This document shows positions 1 through 10,500 of a stretch of 64,000 nt of DNA, in pieces. Position 1 is the first letter of the stretch, and each line of letters starts with the position of its first letter. The stretch spans positions 18,853,501 to 18,917,500 of the forward strand of contig NC_089726.1 in the NCBI RefSeq assembly GCF_035083965.1. Reading direction: 5' to 3'. The stretch is from Branchiostoma lanceolatum (taxonomy: Eukaryota; Chordata; Leptocardii; Amphioxiformes; Branchiostomatidae). Under the pieces are notes generated by a model. That model did not search any database and was not told where the DNA came from. It saw only the letters and a program-made list of their open reading frames with translations. The translations under genes and the position numbers were made by a program.

Positions 1-1421
1 AAATTGGATGCTCATTTTAAGTAATAAAAAGTCAATTTTAACCAATTTTGTCTTTTGCTTTTTGCAAGCACCAGTGCTTTTTTATGTAAATGACATGCAT
101 ATTAACTATTTTGAGCACTGAACAATATTTCCATTTGGTTTAACAGCACAACTGTAGTTCTTATGTTTGCCAATGCATTTTTTTTCACATTCTCGAAGCC
201 AAAAAAATTGCCTCAATAACATGTTGATTCATCCTTAACTATCATATTCCTCCAGAAATAAATTTCATTTCGACCACAGCAATATAAAACCACTTCTCAA
301 AGATGATTGTGATCCACTTAAAACATGCATAAATTAAGTGAGACATTTTTATTCTGTAAAAATATTCCATGTTTCTGCTTTAAGTTGAAGAAAGCTTACA
401 CAGAAGAGCATCATGACAACGATTAAAACATAATACTTTGAACTCTTTACCTGGACTTTCAGTACATGATCCTGCCACGCATGGTTTAAACATGGTACAA
501 AAAAGTACTAATAAAGTAGTTATGTTGGCAACATGGAGTGATTTTTGGTATATATTCGTATTCAGAGATTTCCTACATTCATAAGTCATAATCATAAACA
601 TACATAAATGGATGGTGGAAACGTACCTTTCAAAAGCACCAATATCACAACACTTGCTCAACTAGTCTTTTATCATACATACATTGTAATGTGATATTTC
701 AAGGTATACTATCAAGGTAGTGTATTTTTTTTCCAATATGTAACATATGAATTATGATCAAGTTGAATACATCTATCATAATGACATTGCATTGTTTTCT
801 GTTGATACAATCACAACATCTTCTGAATCAGTTAATTTTTCTGCTTTTTTCAACCTAGTACGCCTACTGAGATTGTAATCGTCGCGAAAGTTTCTACCGG
901 ATAGCTTAATATGCACAAATGGCGTTTTACCCTTTTTTTCATGGCTGCTTTCTGGTAAAAAAAGAACCAAAAGCTGTTAGTAGTAGTTCTTTTGGTCAAC
1001 ATCAGTGTGTAAAATGGAATATGTATGAATTATCACTAATGTTTAGATTTTCAGGCAAAAGTCTTTGCAGGTTCAGCGACTTCTTTTTAGGAAACACGAC
1101 ATTCAAATCCAATTGTATTACGTATCATTCTTGTTGGTTGCTTCCACCCCAAAATTAAGCCTTGTTTTGTTTTAGTCTAGTTCATTGCTGCCTTTCTCTG
1201 AAGGCATCATTTATGTTATGTGTAACCAAATTCTGTCAAGGAAGATTAAAAATGTTTTTTTTTCAGAACCAAAGAATGTGTCAACGAAAACATGACTGAT
1301 GAATTGTATATCTCTTGTCCTATAAAGAATCTTAAGAAACAACCCACAAAGAAAGTTGCTGACTTTGTGTACGCCACTGAAATTGTGTAGCATGTGCAGA
1401 CTTCCTTAGACAGTTGGGTTA
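1..1421. other. 3' flank / probable 3'UTR of the F-box/WD40 gene
   Basis: AT-rich sequence downstream (on the minus strand) of the F-box/WD40 stop codon. Only short chance frames are present and no domain is recognisable. Candidate minus-strand AATAAA signals exist, for example the complement of 348-353, but none is clearly the cleavage signal. Part of this stretch is probably 3'UTR; that is inference. Confidence 0.4.
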
Positions 1422-1577
1422 TCACACTTTATCGGAGGAGACAGAGAAATCCCAGAGCTTGACGGTCTTGTCGTAGGAACCCGAGACGATCATGTAGTCG
1501 TTGAACTGCAGACACGTGACGCCGTCGGTGTGGTTACGGAGGGTGACCAGGCGCTTACCGTCTTCAACGCTCCACAC
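1422..1577 (-). CDS. F-box/WD40 gene last exon (WD repeat 7 and C-terminus)
   Basis: 156 nt including the TGA at 1424-1422. Acceptor CCCCTCCAG. Encodes VWSVEDGKRLVTLRNHTDGV ... IVSGSYDKTVKLWDF and a short tail SVSSDKV. The acceptor region is duplicated 137 bp upstream in the intron. Confidence 0.9.
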   Translation of the reverse strand: MWSVEDGKRLVTLRNHTDGVTCLQFNDYMIVSGSYDKTVKLWDFSVSSDKV

Positions 1578-4500
1578 CTGGAGGGGCATGAGTGTAGTGT
1601 GGTGAACACATATGGTTAGGTTCTCACCTAGAAGAAATATGTGTGTGTGTAACTATATGTAATGTGTGTGTGCATGGATGTGTGTACATGTATGTGTGTG
1701 TGTGTACTCCACACCTGGAAGTGTTGTGTGGACTGGTGAACACATGTGGTTAGGTTCTCACCTGTAATAAATATAAATATGTGTGTGTGTAACTATATGT
1801 AATGTGTGTGTAGTGTGTATGTATGTGTGTGTGTTTGTATACATGTGCTTGTGTATTTGTGCGCGTGCACAAAATTGTGCATGTGTATGTATGCTTATGT
1901 GAGCCTCATCTGTGTGTGTGTGCATGTATGTGTGAGGGGGTATTTATGTGTGTGTGTGCGCACATGTTTGTGTACTCATGTTTGTGTTTATGTATTTGTG
2001 TGCGTGCACATGTGCGTGTGTATGTATGCGTATGTGAGCCTGTGTGTGTGTGTATGTGCATGTATGTGTGTGATCGTTCTAGCCAGCCAAAAGAAAGCAA
2101 ATATAAAAGTTGTTGAAAGGCAAAATTATGGTTACTCCATGGAAAATATCAGATATCTAGATAATCTAATATCTAAGGCCATTGCACCTTTGGTTGAGAT
2201 ACCTGACCCATACCTTGAGCGTTTTGTCGTCTGCTGCACTGACGATCCTCCAATGGTCGGCCTGCAGACATCTATATTGGGAAGGAAGAATATTGACCAA
2301 TCAACACTGACATAACATCAAATCCAAAGTCCAAAGATTTCATGCTACAGTGAAATATCTAGTTTCTCGTATACTGTAATTCACTTTATCTTCACAGTAG
2401 CAAAATTTCACGGTGTAAGGAAAATGGACATTTTCACTGAACTTTAACTTCACGGTGGTGGCAAGTGATTTACAGAACAGATGTGTGAAGGAAACATAAA
2501 TAATTTCAAGGTTTTTTACGCTGATGATTTAAGTTTACGACACAGAGGTGACTGTGAAAACAGTGAACATAAAGTTACAGTGAAAAAAAACACAAGAACT
2601 ACTGTCAGTTACAGTTACTGTAGTATCTTATTTAATTGTAGTCCATAACTTCAAACAGAAGGATCTAGACCACACTATCAAATGTGTACCTGATAACCCC
2701 CATATGACCCTCTGATCGGGTCCAGTCAAGTGTACTGACGCACTGCCCCGTTCGCATGTCCCAGGAGTACAGTATCTTGTTTAATTGTAGTCAATATCTT
2801 CAAACAGAAGGATCTAGACCACACTCATCAAATGTGTACCTGATAACCCCTGTATGACCCTCAGATCTAGTCCAGTCCAGCGTACTGACGCACTGCCCCG
2901 TCGGCATGTCCCAGAACTACAGTATCTTGTTAAATTGCAGTCCATAACTTCAAGCAGAAGGATCTAAACAACATTCATCGAATGTGTACCTGATAACCCC
3001 CGTATGACCTTCAGATCTAGTCCAGTCCAGCGTACTGACGCACTGCCCCGTTCGCATGTCCGAGAACTACAGTATCTTGTTTTATTGTACCGGTAGTCCA
3101 TAACTTTGAAACAGAAGGATCTAGACTTCACTCATCGAATGTGTACCTGATAACCCCCGTATGACCCTCAGATCTGGTCCAGTCCAGCGTACTGACACAC
3201 TGCCCTGTCCGCATGTCCCAGAACTTCAGGTCGCTGTCCAACGAGCCGCTAACGATCTTGTCGCCTGTGAAGTTCAGGCAGGTCACCGCGTCCATGTGGC
3301 CAATCAGGGTCTTCAGACATTCGCCGTCGATATTCCAGATCTGAGGGTGACGAAGATCGCAGATTGCATAAATGCAGCTCTTTCTCAATACATGTATGTA
3401 ATAAACAATACAAATACAGTAGTTACAGACAAACTTCCTCTAGGACGCATGTGTTGTCATCTATGTTGAGAAACAAGGTACATAAAAGTGGTGTATGTGT
3501 GTGAATGAGTGCACAGTTAAATGCATTCACAGAGAGTTCATGAATCAACAACAAAGCATGATATTTGAAATCCGTTTACAGTTTCAAACTCCTGGCCAAA
3601 AGACCTTTAAAATGAGCCCAAGTGTGGCCCATTCGGACTTTTTTGAGAAAGCTAGGGTTACGCCATGAGGAGGGAGTGAAATATGCTGTATTTGCTCAGG
3701 ACCAAATGACGGCCTTTCTATCTATATAGCAAGTCACGATTTTACCGATCATCGTTTGTTTTATCTTGACAGGATTATTAAACTGAGAAACAGTGGATTT
3801 TTTTTTAAACTACAAATTAAAAAATTTACTTGCATAATTGCATTTAATCAATTGACTTATGACTAAACAAGATGAAACAATTCATGGATGAGAAAGATGA
3901 AAATTCTTCCATAGGATGAGGTCTAAAGGAAAAAGTGACTGAATTTCGAAAAGTATTTGCTGCACATTGTTGATAGGTTGTTTCATTGGGAGACATCAAC
4001 TAATGTGTTCAGGTGTGATTTAAGGGCACCTTAAAACCTTACCTTAATGGTGTTATCAGCCGATCCAGACACAATCTTGTTGTCATCAAACTGGACACAC
4101 AGAACAGCAGCCGTGTGTCCTCTAAGGGAGACAAAGGACAGAACATCACATCACGATGTTCTCCTTACTTTGCAGATGATAGACAAAACTTACAAACCAG
4201 CAAAGTAGATATATAATGGGCAGAGGGAACAAAATGAAACAACAATTTTTCACTGCAAACCAAGTTACATAGAAATCTACACTCCTCATGTATTAAGTCT
4301 AAAAGGAACTGTTACAGTAACTACATGTCATGAATGTAAGAAACACTTCAGGTTTACTTTTTAATTAAAGTAGAGTGGACCTATATTAGATGATAATGTA
4401 AAAATGTCTGTTATATCAATATAGTAGCATGCTTAGTCCAGTGGTTAGCGGCCCTGCCTCTGGAACTAGAAACCCCGGGTTCGATCCCGGCTGTGTCGCT

Positions 4501-7500
4501 CACCCAACATGCAGGCTACCGGAAAGGGTCGCAGTCCTTAGGACGGGACGTTAAGCCATGGTCCAATGTTCATTGTGCTTGTCAAAAAGAGCTAGGGGAA
4601 TTTCCCCGGTACAATGAACCTGTAAATACTGTACATAGCGTCTGTCTTCTGACTGTCATGACCAGTGGAAGAGCTCATCTGTTCATTGAGTTCATTTGAG
4701 CTAAACTGGTTCGAGATCCCTTTCCTTTGAAATTCCTTTCCTCTCCTTTATATTTGTTCTTCCAACTGCTAAAACCCCTCTTGGTTAGCTTGTACAATAT
4801 CACATCGACTTGCCTTGAACAATGCACAATCCAGTGCACCCTCAGGCTGGCTGTCTTACATGTACATGTATAACAATGATAGAATAATGGTAAAACCAGT
4901 GAATGTCTTTGATGATTTGTACTTACCTGAGGGTGTGTTTACAGTGTCCAGTTCTCAGGTTCCACACCTTCAGCGTCTGGTCGTACGAACCACTCACCAC
5001 ACGTTCTTCATCCACCTGTGGTACAATCATAACATCAAGAAATAAAACTTCTCATACCTCTGTTAGTTTCGTTGGCGCTCGTACGGTTACTTATGTTCAG
5101 TTGATTCTTTCTAATGCTTATTCCCCACTGGCTCTCATAAGGCAACAGACATCCATTAATGTAATAGTATTTATACCAGAAACTGGTATAATGCATGTAA
5201 AAACAGGAAATGAGATTCTAGGACCTTTCTGGGACCTTTGACCTAACTTCCTGTCAGTATCCCGGATGCGCTTAGCATGTGGAAACCAGCCACTCTACTG
5301 CATTCAAATAACTACAGACACACAGGCAAACAAACAAACAAACAAACTAATAGACAAACACACTGCGAAAATAAAAATTCCGCACATAGAGGTAACGACA
5401 TCAACAACAATATCAATGAATTGAGTAAGTTTGTTCTGCTACTACAGTCAAACCTGCCTAGGCGACCACCTTTTCAACGCGACCACCTGGCCATGGCGAC
5501 CGCTTTTTCTCGGTCCCGAAAATTTTCCCCATAGGCACAAGCATTAAGCTGCCTGCCCAAGGCGACCACCCGTCCAACGCGACCGCGACCGCCACAAATT
5601 GGGACCGCACAGAGCACAGTCCCTGCCCATGGCGGCCGCCTAATTTTCAAGCGTGTGGTGACATTGGATCATTTTGCTGTCGGATTTCACGGAAATGTTT
5701 TCAAGACTTTGAAGGACAAAAATAAGGACAAAAATATATGGAATAGCAATGTTATAGCATCGATTCATCCATGAAGTGTTTTAATAAAACGTTCCCCCTA
5801 TAAACATTGTAAAGACAAATGTTTGTGATGTTGTTGTGCCTATTGTAATCTTATAGTTTACCGCAAACTCAGTTCGGTTTAAACTCAATTTTCAGAACGA
5901 ATACGTAGTGCATGGCGTCAGAAGATTTCACAGAAATTACTATCTATTTCTTGTATTTTCAACAAAAATGTGTCTGTGTCTTACTAAACTCCGCCGAAAA
6001 ATGACTTCGCGGCGGGCAAAACATCGGGCGAGAGATGTTGTTCCTCGGTCCCGACGCCATCTTGGATTTGGGGCGGCCCGGATTCGGCGTACCGCTGACC
6101 TTTCTAAAACACGATGCTTTTGTGTATGAACATTTACGAATACTCTAGTTATTTATGAAAATTAATATTCTTATTTTCTTTTTATTTCCATGAATCTCAC
6201 AAACCTTTATTGGACGCTGTGCGTTCTGACTAATACCTTTCGATGCAGTCGCACAGAGCTTGGCGGCGCGACGAAATCACACCGTTCCGTTTTCATCTTT
6301 AGTTGTCAGATCGAAAACTTTTTGCCCCTTTTATCCAGCGGTCGGCGCCCCAAAAAAGGCTGCGGCCATCAGGTGTTTTCTAGGGATTTGTCTTAGGCCT
6401 TAAAACTTCGATGATGTGCGTGTGTGTGTGTATTATTCAATGTAACGTGTGAATGCGGGAGGGCGCTGCGAGGCATCGATTTGTAGCCATTGTTTTGTAG
6501 TCAAAATTATGACGAAAATTTGTTCACGATGTAACGTTAGCGGTATACAATTATTACAACGATAACGGAAAATGTAATTTTTGTAGGATCTTTCTGTCAA
6601 TGAGAATTGAACCTGTTGGGGGTCGCGCTGTCTAAATTCACATAATTTTCCATCCATTTACGTTCTGTATTTGAAAACCTGGACCTGGAAACATGTGAGT
6701 GGAATCCTCTTCATGGCGACCACCTGTCCATCGCGACCGTTTTTGCTCGGTCCGCCGGGTGGTCGCCTTGGGCAGGTTTGACTGTATTTAGATGTCAAAG
6801 TCTACAGCTGGGTTACCTTGAGGCACCTGACAGTGTCGGAGTGTCCGATCATGGTGACCCGGCAGGCGATACTCGACCAGCTGCTCTGCATAGACAAGTC
6901 CCACACCTGGAGGACGGGATTCGAACCAGGGATCGTTAGCACACCATCCTAAGACCAATCTTTTACACGGCGCCTATCAGTCACAGGTGTATGATTTTTT
7001 GTATTTTTTTGAAGATTTATTGTGTTTCTAATCAAAGTGTTTACAAAAGAATCACCTTTCTCGTCAATGTGGACAAGAATAATTTGTATGTTGGAAACTG
7101 AAAAATAACTAATTGAAAATAAAGACACAGTATTACGTTAGCTAAAATAAATGCCTGGCTTGCAAATGGCTACCACGTTGCAATTGAATTGTTGACTCTT
7201 GTATAAGACACAACAGTAAACTTAGAATTGATTAGAAACTTAAAGTTTCAGAGACTTTTTTTTATGGCAAATGGGGATCCAGAAAGAAGGCATTTGTGGA
7301 GTTTTAAGTTCGTGGTTAAAACAACCGTAGCAATTCAATGCAAGACTGAACATAAGTTAGCAGTGTATATTATTATTAAAGAGAATTCAAACTCTACAAC
7401 TGGATAAGAATTCGGAGATTTATTTCCGGATGTTCGAGTGACATCTATCACTCTTCTTCAGCGTCACTTAAATGAACTAGCAGAACTAACCAGTACTTGT

Positions 7501-10500
7501 TATAAATATGTACTTATTCATAAGATAGCAGTGTGATGAATTGTAGTGAAGATTTCTTGATTTACAGTAATTTGTGTCCTGAGTGCTGACCGACCTTTAT
7601 TGTCCTGTCCGTAGCCCCGCTGACCAGTGTGTTCCCCTCCAAGTGCAGACATCTGACCGTGCCCGAGTGTCCGGCCAGGGTCAGAACTGACCAGGGGGTG
7701 TTGGTCCTGATGTTCCAGACCTATAGGGCACAAAATGTATTTTTCCATAAAACTACCATGGAACAACCCTATCAAACTCCCTTCGGGCTGTACCCGCTAC
7801 AAACTTGGGCCGTACCCGCTTAAAATTTTGGCTGTATCCGCTAAAAATTTGGGCTGTACCCGGTAAATCGGGCCGTACCCTGCACTTTTAGACCGTCCTA
7901 ACCCAATGGCAGACTTAGCTCGGCCACAGTGTGTGTAGTCGCGTGTATGTCGCGTCTAGATGCCAGGGTACTGCAACAATATACAATCCAACAAAGCCTA
8001 ATGCTCTAGCAAACATTCCTGACCACCTCTCTGCTGAGTGGCATACTAAAGGTCTCACAGTGGCTTAAACATATGGGGCATGTCTCTAACCGAAGCTAGG
8101 TACTATATTTTCACTTGAGTCAAGTGAGGAAATAGGTGTAAAGTACCTTTCCCAAGGGCCCTCTGGGGATTTGAACACAGATCCTTTTGGTTCTAAGACC
8201 ACATTGCCACCTTTGGTTGGTAGAATAAAAAGGGGAAAAGATGCAAAACATTTTGTATGAAAAACAAATCCATACCACACTATTCCCCCTTATGATCCTT
8301 GTTGGTCCGTCTCCTGTTTCTCTCCACAGGGTTCTAAACAAAAACGTACCTTGATAGTTTTGTCCGATGAACCACTGACGATCCTTGTGTCATCGAACAC
8401 CACACAGGAGATGCCCTGCGTGTGTCCGTCAAACGTCTTCACAGTACAGGTCCCCTGGAGCCAGTTTCTCCGCAGACAGTAACGCTCTCCAAACACCTTC
8501 TTCCACTGGAAGAACAACAATTAACAATTGTTCGTTTGTCCATTTGCTTGTTATGGACGGACACACATAATGACAGTCAACTGAGAAACTTCATGAAAAA
8601 AATTATACCATGATAATAGCATGATACGAGTTGCATAAAGAATAAACAGGCTACTAATTCATTGCGAGGCATGTCCCTGTGGCATAGTGGTCTGTACCTC
8701 TGTCACTTACCACATCTGGTTCAAATCATGAGGAGCCAGAAGGCCTGAGTTCGCGCCCGGGTAGGACACGTCTGGATAAGAGGCGCACCGAGTCATACCA
8801 AAGACTTAATGAAAATGGTACATACTTCTGAAACAGTATACGGAAGTAAATAAACACACTCCACTGCCAGTAGACTAGCCCCCTGCTGCAGTGATTGCAC
8901 CACAGTGTGGCCCAGGGCTATGAAACGGAGATGGGCTTCGGCCTTTATACCTTATGGTGTGGGAGAACTTTAACTTTAACTAATTCATTGCGAGGCATTG
9001 TTTTTGGTCTGTCTGGTTGTGATGATGATGATGATGATGATGATGATGAGTGATGGTCAGTACTCACATGTATGGTCCCGTCTGGCAGCATGTGGTTGAT
9101 CATCTGTTTCTGCGCGGTGTTCCTGCTCATCTGCCACGTGGGCAGCGTACAGAACCGGCGCCACAGGCACGGCTCGTTCGCCAGCTCGTACCACACACGT
9201 GACGTCTGGGAGGCCCGCGTCAGGCTTACTGCAACACAACAGGTTATTCAGTATCAGTCGATGCTCACTTGATGCCTGCCCCGCGCCAATCGCGACACAT
9301 CAAATTCTTACAAGGCTGTACCGTTTCATATAGACTGCTATAGAATAAAAATAGATACTAATATTTCTCTCAGACAGTGAGAGATTGGAACTCACTTCCA
9401 CAGAACATTACAGACATCACCGAACCTGCCAAGTTTAAGGAAGCTGTGCTCCTGCACCTTTTTTTTCATTTCAAGGCATCCTCAATTGAGGTGAAGCATG
9501 ATGCTTTTTCAAGTAGCTAGTGGTAGTGCAATGCGGCGTCGCTACGGCTGGCGTTTTTGGCCAAGCACACCGGGTCACCCCTACTCTTCTCGATAAGTGT
9601 GTTGGGTTCTTTTACGTGTAGAGGTTTGACGCTTCAGGCTAATGCCTGAAGCTTCCTCATACACTGGGCCGCCGGCTTTACGTCACCATCCGAAATGACG
9701 AATGCAATCCCTTAGAACATGTCCAAGCTGGAGTCGACCCCTAGGATCGAACTCGGGCGCTAGGATCGACGGAATTTGATGCAGATGGCGAAGCAGCGGG
9801 GTTGGGTTACCACTTGCGGGACATGTTGAGGGAGCAATAAAGACGCATTGCACTGGGAAGCTAAGCGCTTTAGCCCAACAGAGGAGTGTTGCTTAGTATC
9901 CTTTCAAGATCAAGAAGATCAAGATGAGGATTTCCATAAATTTCATAATTGGGGAAGATAGTTTCGCATTCAAGATGGATCAAAATGTATAATGCAATCC
10001 TAGAAAGCTGGTTGTAAATACTACGTTTAAAATCATGCAGTTACATGTTGGTTGTTTTCTTTATTTGACAAGTGGAAGTTAAGATACTGGGAACAACATT
10101 ATTGTCCTTAATGACATGGGTTTATAACTCTGGTCTCAAAGACCTTAGGAACGAAAGTATATACCTTGACTTTAAAGACCCTGGGAACAAGAATATATGA
10201 CTCTGGTTTAAAAGACCTTGGGAACAAGAGTATACACTTTTGATTCCTCAAAGACCCTGGGACCAAGAGTATGTAGACCAAACCAACCTGGGTCCAAGAA
10301 GGACAGGATGTAGATGGATATGGATGCTGGTAACCATGCCAACAGGTCCTGACAGTTGTGTGGACAGGTCTGATGCAGGATGGGCTCCATGGCAACCGAC
10401 AACAGGTGCATCTGGGGCAGTCCACATTGGTCCTGGGGGGAATAAAGAATGTTTAATTTTTTTCATGTCAACAGTTAAGCAATCATTTATTTGCTGTCTC

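Noticed and set aside
1806..2315. Cys/Val-rich open frames on both strands
   Set aside because: They are translations of a (TG)n microsatellite; the real exon here is 2271-2214 on the minus strand.
4430..4500. tRNA gene (Glu-like head with perfect box B)
   Set aside because: No complete cloverleaf or acceptor pairing, and the sequence continues into a repeated body with an inverted copy near 24.8 kb: a SINE.
5908..6396. Short plus-strand frames in 5.9-6.4 kb
   Set aside because: They lie inside the Tc1/pogo-like element and show no transposase motif.
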